Positions 19,391-26,805 of a stretch of DNA of 60,189 bases are shown here, in pieces. The position numbers and the translations under genes are program-made. The stretch comes from Streptomyces inhibens (GTDB lineage Bacteria > Actinomycetota > Actinomycetes > Streptomycetales > Streptomycetaceae): contig NZ_QUAC01000198.1 in the NCBI RefSeq assembly GCF_003389455.1, positions 40,000 through 100,188 on the forward strand, written 5' to 3'. The notes under the pieces were generated by a model. The model was not told the DNA's origin. It was given only the letters and a program-made list of their open reading frames with translations, and did no database searches. The first letter of the stretch is position 1, and each line of letters starts with the position of its first letter.

Positions 19391-20433
19391 CGGGCCACCT
19401 TCCGGGCCAGCAGCGCCAGCAGCGGCGCGCCGAGGAACGCGCTGATGATGCCGACCTGTAGCTCGGACGGCCGGATGACGAGCCGTCCGAGGATGTCGGC
19501 GGTGAGCAGCAGCAGGGGGCCGGCGATCAGAGCGCCGGGCACCACGATCCGGTGGTCGGAGGTGCGCAGCAGCTGGCGGACCAGGTGCGGTGCGGCCAGT
19601 CCGATGAAGGCGAGCGGACCGGCCACGGCCACCGCGGACGCCGCGAGCAGGACGACGGCCAGACCGCCGGCGGTCCGGATCCGGGACACCGGCACGCCCA
19701 GCGCCTGGGCCGAATCGTCGCCCAGCGCCAGCGCGTTGAGGGCAGGGGCGATGACCAGCGCGATGACCAGACCGATCGCCAGGGTCGGCAGCACCGGGTA
19801 GAGCACCGCCAGTGGGCGCTCGGCCAGCGAACCGGCCAGCCAGAACCGGGCCTCGTCCAGTGAGCGCTTGCTGGCCAGCATGACCGTCGACGTCCAGGAG
19901 AGCAGTACGAGTTGCAGGACGGTGCCGCCCAGTGCGAGGCGTACCGGGTCGAGGTCGCCGGCGCGCCGGGCCAGCGCCTGGGCGAACAGTGCAGCGGCCG
20001 CGGCGCCCGCGAAGGCGAACCAGAGGTATTCGACGGGCCGGGTCAGATGCAGCGCATAGATCGCGGTGACGACGGCGAAACCGGCGCCCGCGTTGATGCC
20101 CAGCGTGGTGGGGGAGGCGAGCGGGTTGCGGGTGATGCCCTGGACGACCGCCCCGGCGACGCCGAGCGCCGCGCCGACCGCGAGCGCGACCACCGTCCGC
20201 GGCAGCCGGAGCCCCGTCACCACAATGGCGTCCCGCCCGTGAGCGGTTCCGAAGAGCGCGTCCAGCACGGTGGACAGCGGTACGGATCGGGCACCGAGGG
20301 CGAGGCTCAGGGCGGCGCAGACCGCCAGCGCGCAGAGCCCGGCCACGAACAGCGGTAAGCGCCGCAGGATGTTCGCGGCGGGGCGCGGATCGGGCACAGG
20401 GGGTGCGGTGGCAGGTGGTTCGGTCGTTGACAC
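19387..20433 (-). CDS. FecCD-family siderophore permease, first gene of the operon
   Basis: A 348-residue FecCD permease with the marks GLRLPRTVVALAVGAALGVAGAVVQG, NPLASPTTLGINAGAGFAVV and SELQVGIISAFLGAPLLALL. The start is GTG (20433-20431). No Shine-Dalgarno lies before it. Instead a -10-like TAATAT ends about 8 nt upstream and the iron box overlaps the promoter, so a leaderless mRNA is likely. It is the first gene of an eight-gene, mostly overlapping operon running to 9094. Confidence 0.94.
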   Translation of the reverse strand: MSTTEPPATAPPVPDPRPAANILRRLPLFVAGLCALAVCAALSLALGARSVPLSTVLDALFGTAHGRDAIVVTGLRLPRTVVALAVGAALGVAGAVVQGITRNPLASPTTLGINAGAGFAVVTAIYALHLTRPVEYLWFAFAGAAAAALFAQALARRAGDLDPVRLALGGTVLQLVLLSWTSTVMLASKRSLDEARFWLAGSLAERPLAVLYPVLPTLAIGLVIALVIAPALNALALGDDSAQALGVPVSRIRTAGGLAVVLLAASAVAVAGPLAFIGLAAPHLVRQLLRTSDHRIVVPGALIAGPLLLLTADILGRLVIRPSELQVGIISAFLGAPLLALLARKVAR

Positions 20434-20441
20434 GCGTCGCT

Positions 20442-20471
20442 ATATTAGGTTAGGCATACCTAAATCTGCAA
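20442..20471 (-). promoter_or_regulatory. Promoter of the siderophore operon, apparently leaderless
   Basis: On the minus strand a -35 TTGCAG (20471-20466) and a -10 TAATAT (20447-20442) are spaced 18 bp. Only 8 nt separate the -10 from the GTG start, so transcription should begin at or within one or two bases of the start codon. The spacer is occupied by the iron box. Confidence 0.55.
20445..20463. promoter_or_regulatory. Iron box (DmdR1/IdeR-type operator)
   Basis: TTAGGTTAGGCATACCTAA differs from the classic actinobacterial iron box TTAGGTTAGGCTAACCTAA at only two positions in the centre. It covers the -35/-10 spacer, so iron-loaded DmdR/IdeR would block RNA polymerase and the operon would be switched on by iron starvation. 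Confidence 0.9.
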
Positions 20472-20649
20472 GCGTCCCTTCGGGAAATGATCAACTGTCC
20501 TTTTTGTCGGCGAGGTTTTCCCAACTCGCCCTGCGCGCCGCTGGCCTGGGGTGATGGGCTCACTCGTACGCTCGACCGCGACCGTCGGCCGAGCGTCCAG
20601 GAAGGTGTATCGATTGCACTTTCTTAGTCGCTGTGGTTTTCTGGATGGC

Positions 20650-21807
20650 ATGAACGTCACCCCTCCTCGCATCGCGATCGTCGGGGCCGGCCCCGGTGGG
20701 CTGACCTGTGCCCGCGTCCTACAGCGGCACGGCGTACCGGTCACCGTCTTCGAATGCGACGCCACCGCCGACGCCCGCCCCCAAGGCGGCACGCTGGACC
20801 TCCATATGGCGACGGGTCAGACAGCGCTGCGCGAGGCCGGCCTCCACGAGGAGTTCGCCGCCCTCGCCCGCCCCGAGGGGCAGGAGATGCGGCTGCTCGA
20901 CCGCACCGCCACCGTGCTCTTCCAGCACGCCCCGGCCCCCGATGCGACCGACCGCCCCGAGATCGACCGGGGCGAGCTGCGCCGCCTGCTGCTGGACTCC
21001 CTCGCCCCGGGGACCGTGCGCTGGGGCCACTATCTGCGCACCCTTCATCCGCTCGGCGACGGCCGCCACAAGGCCGAGTTCGACGACGGACACACCGAGA
21101 CCTTCGACCTGGTCATCGGCGCCGACGGCGCCTGGTCCAGAGTGCGGCCGCTGCTGTCCGACGCGACCCCGCACTACTCCGGCGTCACCTTCGTCGAGTT
21201 CGGATTCGACGACGCCGACGCCCGCCACCCCGAGATCGCCCGTCTGGTGGGCAACGGCAGCATGATGGCGAGCTTCGCCAACAAGGCCCTGATGGCCCAG
21301 CGCAACAGTCGTGGCCACATCCGCGGATACGCCGCCTTCCGGGGCTCCCAGGACTGGGCCCTGGCGGCCGGGGTGAAGGTGACGGACACCGGAGCCACCC
21401 GCGCCGTACTGCTCGACGGCTTCGCCGGGTGGGACGACCGGCTGCTGGCGCTGCTCAGGGAGAACGACGGCGGGTTCATCAACCGGCCGCTGTTCGCCCT
21501 GCCGGTGCCGCACACCTGGACCCACACCCCGGGCCTGACCCTCCTCGGCGACGCCGCCCATCTGATGACGCCGTTCTCCGGCATGGGCGCCAACCTCGCC
21601 ATGCTCGACGGCTGCGAACTCGCCCTGGCACTCACCGAACACGATGACCCGGGGAGGGCGGTACGGGCCTACGAAACGGCCATGCTGCCCCGCTCCGCCC
21701 GGGCCGCCGAGGCCGCCGCCCGCGGCCTGGCCAACGCCATCGCCCCCGACGCCCCGCAGGGCTCGCTCCGCCATCTGCGCCAGATGGCCGGACAGGAAAG
21801 GCCGTGA
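20650..21807 (+). CDS. FAD-dependent monooxygenase (TetX/PHBH-type)
   Basis: A 385-residue flavoprotein monooxygenase of the aromatic hydroxylase family. RIAIVGAGPGGLTCARVLQ is the N-terminal ADP-binding fold. The GD motif is in LVIGADGAWSRVR, and TLLGDAAHLMTPFSGMGANLA binds the FAD ribityl. It resembles TetX-like enzymes that attack small molecules or antibiotics, but the substrate is unknown. I start at ATG 20650 because the fold begins there; an in-frame ATG 33 codons earlier would add an unrelated leader. Its stop overlaps the GTG of the following TetR gene, so the pair is a self-regulated unit. Confidence 0.88.
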   Translation: MNVTPPRIAIVGAGPGGLTCARVLQRHGVPVTVFECDATADARPQGGTLDLHMATGQTALREAGLHEEFAALARPEGQEMRLLDRTATVLFQHAPAPDATDRPEIDRGELRRLLLDSLAPGTVRWGHYLRTLHPLGDGRHKAEFDDGHTETFDLVIGADGAWSRVRPLLSDATPHYSGVTFVEFGFDDADARHPEIARLVGNGSMMASFANKALMAQRNSRGHIRGYAAFRGSQDWALAAGVKVTDTGATRAVLLDGFAGWDDRLLALLRENDGGFINRPLFALPVPHTWTHTPGLTLLGDAAHLMTPFSGMGANLAMLDGCELALALTEHDDPGRAVRAYETAMLPRSARAAEAAARGLANAIAPDAPQGSLRHLRQMAGQERP

Positions 21808-22394
21808 CCGACATGACCCAGCCGACCCCCGGACGCCGCGAACGCAAGAAGGCCCAGACCCGCCAGGCGCTGGCCGATGCCGCCCTCCGGCTGTTCCTGG
21901 AGCACGGCTACGACCAGGTGAGCGTCAAGGACGTGGCCGAGGCCGCGGACGTCTCGGTGACCACCCTGTTCAAGCACTTCTCCGGCAAGGAAGCCCTGGT
22001 GTTCGACCAGGACACCGAGCACGGCGCCGCTCTGGTCTCGGCCGTACGCGACCGCGAACCCGGCAGCACGGTCCTGGACGCACTACAGGCACACCTGCGC
22101 GGTCTGCTGGTCTCGACCCACGAGACGCCGGGGTTCCGGGCGTTCCGGGAGCTGATCGACGGCACCCCGGCGCTCACCGAGTACGCCCACCAGATGTGGC
22201 TGCGGCACGAGACGGCGCTGGCCTGCGCGATCGCCGCGGAGAGCGGTGCCGCGGCGGACGCGGTGTCGGTGCGGGCGCTGGCCCGCTATGTGCTGGCCGC
22301 GCCGCGGCTCGCCGCCGGCTCCGAGGACCCCGGGCCCGCCGTGGACGAGATCTTCACCCACCTGAAGAAGGGCTGGTCCGACCTGGGCGTCTGA
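21804..22394 (+). CDS. TetR-family regulator
   Basis: A 196-residue TetR regulator. The N-terminal HTH reads RQALADAALRLFLEHGYDQVSVKDVAEAADVS with the recognition helix VTTLFKHFSGKEALVF. The C-terminal ligand domain is less conserved and resembles actinobacterial TetR proteins linked to monooxygenases. The GTG start overlaps the monooxygenase stop (GTGA), so it is made from the same mRNA and probably represses that operon in response to the monooxygenase substrate. Confidence 0.9.
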   Translation: MTDMTQPTPGRRERKKAQTRQALADAALRLFLEHGYDQVSVKDVAEAADVSVTTLFKHFSGKEALVFDQDTEHGAALVSAVRDREPGSTVLDALQAHLRGLLVSTHETPGFRAFRELIDGTPALTEYAHQMWLRHETALACAIAAESGAAADAVSVRALARYVLAAPRLAAGSEDPGPAVDEIFTHLKKGWSDLGV

Positions 22395-22558
22395 GCCGTC
22401 CCGTCCGCCGTCCCGACGCCTGGTCCACGTCCGCCCTCCGGTTGCGGCCCTCTCGTGCCCATCGGACGATCAGCTGCGTAGGGACAGCGGTCGGCAGCGT
22501 ACGGACGCGACCGCAGTGCGGCCCGGCCATGGTTCGGTGCGGAGGGACGGAACACACC

Positions 22559-23323
22559 GTGAAGATCACTGAGCCCACGCCCGGCGCGCCCTGCTGGGTG
22601 GAGCTGGGCACCTCGGACGTGGATGCCGCCAAGGTGTACTACCGCCAGGTCTTCGGCTGGCGCGCCGAGACCGACCCGCGGGCCGAGGCGGGCGGCTACA
22701 CCATGCTGTACCTGGGCGACGCCCCGGTCGCCGCGCTGACCCCGCTCTACGCCCCCGGGCAGCCGACCGCCTGGACCGTGTCGTTCGCGACCCGGGACGC
22801 CGATGCGCAGGCCGCGGCGGTCGCCGAGGCCGGCGGGCGGCAGCTGATGGCGCCGATGGACGTCTTCGACCTGGGCCGTTTCGCCGTGCTGGCCGACCCG
22901 GAAGGGGCCGTCTTCTCGCTGTGGCAGGCCCGTTCCTTCGCCGGCGCCGCCCTGCTGAGCGCGCCGGGCTCGCTCGGCTGGGTCGAGCTCGCCACCCGGG
23001 ACGAGGAGGCCGCGAAGGCCTTCTACACGCGGATCTTCGGCTGGACCGTGGGCACCCACGAGGACTACCCGCAATGGGGCATCGACGGCGCCGACTTCGG
23101 CGGCATGAGCGCGCTGGACGAGTTCTACCCGGAGGATGTCCGGGCGCACTGGCTGCCGTACTTCGCGGTCGCCGATGTCGACGAGACGGCCGCCCGGGCC
23201 GCCGAGTCCGGGGGCATGCTGCTGGTGCCCCCTACGGACGTACCCGAGGGGCCGCGGGTCGCCGTGATCCGGGATCCGCAAGGTGCCTCCTTCGGGATCC
23301 ACCGCGCCGGCACCGAGGGCTGA
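22559..23323 (+). CDS. VOC (glyoxalase/bleomycin-resistance) family protein, two domains
   Basis: A 254-residue protein of two tandem vicinal-oxygen-chelate modules. Each starts with the same pattern, CWVELGTSDVDAAKVYYRQVFGW near residue 10 and GWVELATRDEEAAKAFYTRIFGW near residue 140, and ends with DPEGAVFSLWQ or DPQGASFGIH. Proteins of this layout are common in Streptomyces and often annotated as hydroxylases or resistance proteins; no metal-binding set is clear enough to assign a reaction. The GTG at 22559 is chosen because homology begins there and GGAGGGACGGAAC lies upstream. Confidence 0.85.
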   Translation: MKITEPTPGAPCWVELGTSDVDAAKVYYRQVFGWRAETDPRAEAGGYTMLYLGDAPVAALTPLYAPGQPTAWTVSFATRDADAQAAAVAEAGGRQLMAPMDVFDLGRFAVLADPEGAVFSLWQARSFAGAALLSAPGSLGWVELATRDEEAAKAFYTRIFGWTVGTHEDYPQWGIDGADFGGMSALDEFYPEDVRAHWLPYFAVADVDETAARAAESGGMLLVPPTDVPEGPRVAVIRDPQGASFGIHRAGTEG

Positions 23324-23498
23324 CCTCGTCGGCTCCGTCGTGCGCGGACGACGGCGACTGCCCGCGGTCCGGGCGCACTTGTACTTGTCACACGATCGGC
23401 GGCCTGTTCGTCGTTTCACCACATTCCGAGGGTGATTTACGCGTAATGTCCACTTCGCGCCAATGGGTGGCATTGCGCGTCAAGAACAGGAGACCCCT

Positions 23499-23930
23499 AT
23501 GTCCACGACCGAAATCCTCGTGGCCCGAGGCAAAAAGCTGGCAGCCGGCGCGGGCGCACTGACCGCGGCGGCCGCCCTCGGTGCGACGCTGTCCATCGCG
23601 GCCCCGGCCCAGGCGACGCCCGGGCCCACCACCACCGCGAAGCCGTACGGCATCGTCACCACGAAGATGGGCCTGAGTGCGCGTCAGTACCCCAGCACGG
23701 ACTCCTCCGTGAAGGGCTACTTCCGCCACCGCGCGCAGATCGGCCTGGTGTGCAAGGTGCGCACCCAGAGCGTGGGCGGCAACAGCGTCTGGTACCTGAC
23801 CCGCGAGGAGCGGGCGACCTGGGTCTCGGCGAAGTACGTGACCAACAGCGGCTTCGTCAAGTACTGCAAGGACGTGCAGCGCAGCCGGATGCAGCCCCAC
23901 AACAACGCGGCGAAGCACGCCGTGGGCTGA
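23499..23930 (+). CDS. Small secreted SH3-like protein
   Basis: A 143-residue exported protein. A Sec signal spans residues 1-40 (RGKKLAAGAGALTAAAALGA, cleavage near AQA-TPG). The mature part looks like a bacterial SH3 domain: GLSARQYPSTDSSVKGYFRHRAQIGLVCKV and WYLTREERATWVSAKYV, with two cysteines that may form a disulfide. Such proteins are usually extracellular or bind the cell wall. AGGAG lies 7 nt before the ATG. It stands alone, followed by a strong terminator. Confidence 0.85.
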   Translation: MSTTEILVARGKKLAAGAGALTAAAALGATLSIAAPAQATPGPTTTAKPYGIVTTKMGLSARQYPSTDSSVKGYFRHRAQIGLVCKVRTQSVGGNSVWYLTREERATWVSAKYVTNSGFVKYCKDVQRSRMQPHNNAAKHAVG

Positions 23931-23942
23931 TGGAGCCCGGGC

Positions 23943-23982
23943 AAGGCCCGGTTCGGTACCCGAAGGTGCCGGGCCGGGCCTT
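23943..23982. terminator. Bidirectional terminator between convergent genes
   Basis: AAGGCCCGG (23943-23951) pairs with CCGGGCCTT (23974-23982). The stem carries A-residues on one side and T-residues on the other, so it works in both directions. It lies between the ends of the secreted protein gene and the globin gene. Confidence 0.75.
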
Positions 23983-23996
23983 CGTGCGCGCCGGGA

Positions 23997-24452
23997 TCAG
24001 ACCAGGCCGTCCCAGCCCCACCGGGGCGTCGGGCCCGGGTCACCGAGGTCGGTGCCCTCCGGGTCGGCGGACACCTCACGGGCGATCGTGGTACCCCAGT
24101 CGAAGTACTCGACGACCCGGCGGCGCAGCAGTTCGTCGTCCGGCAGCTCCTTCTCGACGGCGGCCGTCATCAGCTCCATCCAGCGCAGCCGCTGCTCCTC
24201 GGTGATCTTCAGCCCGAGGTGCGCGCGCAGCAGCGCCTGATGGCCGCCCAGCTCGTCGGTGAACCGGGTCTCGCCGCCGAACACTTCGCCGAGCCAGACG
24301 GCGACATGCTCGATATGGGTGCGGGTGAAATCGGCGAACACCGGCGCCAGCAACGGGTCGGCGAGCACCGCCTCGTAGAAGGTGTTGCTCAGCCGGCGCA
24401 GTACGTCGATGCCGCCGATCGCTGCCAGCAGCGTGCGCGGTCGCTCGGTCAT
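23997..24452 (-). CDS. Group II truncated hemoglobin (GlbO-like)
   Basis: A 151-residue 2/2 globin. IGGIDVLRRLSNTFYEAVLADPLLAPVFAD gives the A/B/E helices, and the proximal His lies in LLRAHLGLKITEEQRLRWMELM. The acidic C-terminal tail (EGTDLGDPGPTPRWGWDGL) is typical of actinobacterial group II proteins. Known roles are oxygen or NO handling near the respiratory chain. GGAGGGG lies before the ATG. Transcribed alone, convergent to its left neighbour and divergent from the SDR gene. Confidence 0.92.
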   Translation of the reverse strand: MTERPRTLLAAIGGIDVLRRLSNTFYEAVLADPLLAPVFADFTRTHIEHVAVWLGEVFGGETRFTDELGGHQALLRAHLGLKITEEQRLRWMELMTAAVEKELPDDELLRRRVVEYFDWGTTIAREVSADPEGTDLGDPGPTPRWGWDGLV

Positions 24453-24635
24453 GGGGGTCCCCTCCGTTGAGATCACCGCATCGGTGATCGCTCGAAATGG
24501 TAGGGCGGCGGGCCGTCGCGGGTGGGCTGTTCCGCCTCGTCGGGCCAACGGCTCTCCGCTGCGGTGCGCGCCGCGGCGTGCAAGGCTGAGGCGCACCGTT
24601 CCATGGCCGGGCAGGCGACGACAGGGAGCAGGACC

Positions 24636-25430
24636 GTGCAGATCGATCTCACCGGCAGGACCGCCCTGGTGACCGGCTCGACCCAGGGCATCGGCGCCGC
24701 CATCGCCACGGGGCTGGCCCGCGCCGGAGCCGAGGTCGCGGTCAGCGGCCGCAGTGCCGGGTCCGTGGACGCGGCGCTGGAGCGGATGCGTGCGCAGGAT
24801 CCGGGTGCGACGTTTCTCGCGGCGCCCGGCGACATCAGCACCGACAGCGGATTCGAGCAGGTCGTCGATGCCGTACCGCAGGCGGACATTCTCATCAACA
24901 ACCTGGGCATTTTCGGGCCCCGGCCCGCCCTGGAAATCGATGATGCCGAATGGCGGCGCTATTTCGAGGTCAATGTGCTCACCGCCGTCCGGATGATCCG
25001 TGCCTATCTGCCGGGAATGAAGGAACGCGGCTGGGGCCGCATCCAGAACATCGCCAGCGACTCCGCCGTGGTGATTCCGGCGGAGATGATTCAGTACGGC
25101 ATGTCCAAGACGGCGCTGCTCGCGGTGTCCCGCGGCTTCGCGAAGGAGGCGGCGGGCAGCGGGGTGTGCGTGAACTCCGTCATCGCGGGGCCGACCCACA
25201 CCGGTGGGGTGGAGGACTTCGTCCATGGAATCGTCGGCCGCGATGTGCCGTGGGACGAGGCACAGCGGACCTTCATGCGGCAGTACCGCCCCCAGTCGCT
25301 GATCCAGCGCATGATCGAACCGGAGGAGATCGCGCACATGGTGGTCTACCTCAGCTCTCCGTTCGCCTCGGCAACGACCGGCGCGGCCATCCGCGTCGAC
25401 GGCGGGTACGTCGACTCGATCATTCCCTGA
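24636..25430 (+). CDS. Short-chain dehydrogenase/reductase
   Basis: A 264-residue classical SDR using NAD(P). TGSTQGIG is the cofactor loop, ILINNLGIFG the NNAG-like motif, SDSAVVIPAEMIQYGMSK gives the catalytic Ser, Tyr and Lys, and TTGAAIRVDGGYVDS is the usual C-terminus. An Arg at GRSAGSV in place of the usual acidic residue after the second strand suggests NADP preference. The GTG start has AGGGAGCAGG upstream. The substrate is unknown; many close paralogues are annotated as oxidoreductases of beta-hydroxy compounds. Confidence 0.92.
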   Translation: MQIDLTGRTALVTGSTQGIGAAIATGLARAGAEVAVSGRSAGSVDAALERMRAQDPGATFLAAPGDISTDSGFEQVVDAVPQADILINNLGIFGPRPALEIDDAEWRRYFEVNVLTAVRMIRAYLPGMKERGWGRIQNIASDSAVVIPAEMIQYGMSKTALLAVSRGFAKEAAGSGVCVNSVIAGPTHTGGVEDFVHGIVGRDVPWDEAQRTFMRQYRPQSLIQRMIEPEEIAHMVVYLSSPFASATTGAAIRVDGGYVDSIIP

Positions 25431-25507
25431 CGGCCGGCCGGGGCTCGCCCGGGGCCACTCCGGCCGCATACGCGGTGCCGCCCCGCGCCCGCGCCCTTCC
25501 GTATTTC

Positions 25508-25521
25508 TGGAACAAGTTCTA
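25508..25521. promoter_or_regulatory. KstR-like palindrome upstream of the acyl-CoA dehydrogenase
   Basis: TGGAACAAGTTCTA fits the TNNAACNNGTTNNA operator of KstR, the TetR repressor of steroid catabolism in actinobacteria. It lies about 90 bp before an acyl-CoA dehydrogenase start, a typical KstR target class. A single site seen by eye may be coincidental. Confidence 0.5.
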
Positions 25522-25609
25522 CTGTGCCCCTCGATCCCGTATCCGACGGACCGTCAGAACCGCGGCCGCCGTCGGGCCGGACGACCGGACCGGACGAACT
25601 GGAGGGGCC

Positions 25610-26800
25610 GTGCACCTCGAATACACCCCTGAGCAACAGGAGTTGCGCGCCGAGCTGCGCACCTACTTCGCCGAGCTGGTGCCGGACAACGCCTACGCAC
25701 GGTACGCCGACACCGCCGCCCAGAAGCGTTTCTACCGTCAGACGGTGCGCAGGCTGGGTGCCGACGGCTGGCTCGGCGTCGGCTGGCCCAAGGAGTTCGG
25801 CGGGCGCGGTATGACCCCGATGGAACAGTTCATCTTCTTCGACGAGGCCGCGCAGGCGGGCGTCCCCCTGCCGCTGATGGCGCTGAACACCGTCGGCCCG
25901 ACGATCATGCAGTTCGGCACCGATGAACAGAAGGCCTACTTCCTGCCCAGGATCCTCTCCGGCGAGATCGACTTCGCGATCGGATACAGCGAACCGGACG
26001 CCGGCACCGACCTGGCCGCCCTCAAGACCCGCGCCGTACGGGAGGGCGACGAGGAGAGTGGCCACTACGTCGTCAACGGCCAGAAGATCTGGACGACCAA
26101 CGGCGACACCGCCGACTGGGTGTGGCTCGCCGTACGCACCGCTCCCGATGCCCCGCCCCACAAGGGCATCACCATGCTCCTCGTCCCCACCAGCGACCCC
26201 GGCTACTCCTGCACCCTGATCAACACCCTCGCCTCGCACGACACCACCGCCAGCTACTACGAGAACATCACCGTCCCGGCCTCCCGCCGGGTCGGCCAGG
26301 AGAACAAGGGCTGGCGGATCATCACCAACCAGCTCAACCACGAGCGGGTCACCCTCGCCGCCCACGGCACCATGGCCATCCGCGCGCTGCACAACGTCCA
26401 GCGCTGGGCCGCCGACACCAAACTCGCCGACGGCCGCCGGGTCATCGACCTGGGCTGGGTACGTGGACGGCTGGCCCGTACCCACACCAGACTGGACGCC
26501 ATGAAGCTGCTGAACTGGCAGATGGTCGACGCACTCCAGCAGGGCACGCTCACTCCGCAGGACGCCTCCGCGGTCAAGGTCTACGGCTCCGAGGCCCGGC
26601 GGGACGCCTACGCCTGGCTGATGGAGGTCGTCGGGTCGGCGGGCCCCCTCAAGGAGGGCTCGGCCGGCGCGGTGCTGCACGGCGAACTGGAACGCGGCTA
26701 CCGCTCCGCCGTCATCTTCACCTTCGGCGGCGGCAACAATGAGATCCAACGCGAGATCATCTCGTGGATCGGCCTCGGGATGCCCCGCGTACGGCGCTGA
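25610..26800 (+). CDS. Acyl-CoA dehydrogenase (FadE-like)
   Basis: A 396-residue flavin-dependent acyl-CoA dehydrogenase introducing an alpha-beta double bond into an acyl-CoA. N-terminal helices contain YTPEQQELRAELRTYFAELVP. The middle carries IGYSEPDAGTDLAALKTRA and VVNGQKIWTTNGDTADWVWLAVRT. The C-terminal FAD contact lies in FGGGNNEIQREIISWIGLGMPR, where the usual catalytic Glu loop is replaced by FGGGNNE, as in FadE proteins of sterol and branched-substrate pathways. The GTG start follows GGAGGGG closely. With the KstR-like operator this points to steroid or cyclic acyl-CoA degradation rather than ordinary beta-oxidation. Confidence 0.9.
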   Translation: MHLEYTPEQQELRAELRTYFAELVPDNAYARYADTAAQKRFYRQTVRRLGADGWLGVGWPKEFGGRGMTPMEQFIFFDEAAQAGVPLPLMALNTVGPTIMQFGTDEQKAYFLPRILSGEIDFAIGYSEPDAGTDLAALKTRAVREGDEESGHYVVNGQKIWTTNGDTADWVWLAVRTAPDAPPHKGITMLLVPTSDPGYSCTLINTLASHDTTASYYENITVPASRRVGQENKGWRIITNQLNHERVTLAAHGTMAIRALHNVQRWAADTKLADGRRVIDLGWVRGRLARTHTRLDAMKLLNWQMVDALQQGTLTPQDASAVKVYGSEARRDAYAWLMEVVGSAGPLKEGSAGAVLHGELERGYRSAVIFTFGGGNNEIQREIISWIGLGMPRVRR

Positions 26801-26805
26801 CCGGC

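Noticed and set aside
9094..20433. Staphyloferrin A or B cluster
   Set aside because: The PLP enzyme, exporter and synthetases would fit, but the ATP-grasp gene and the gene order match pvsABCDE more closely.
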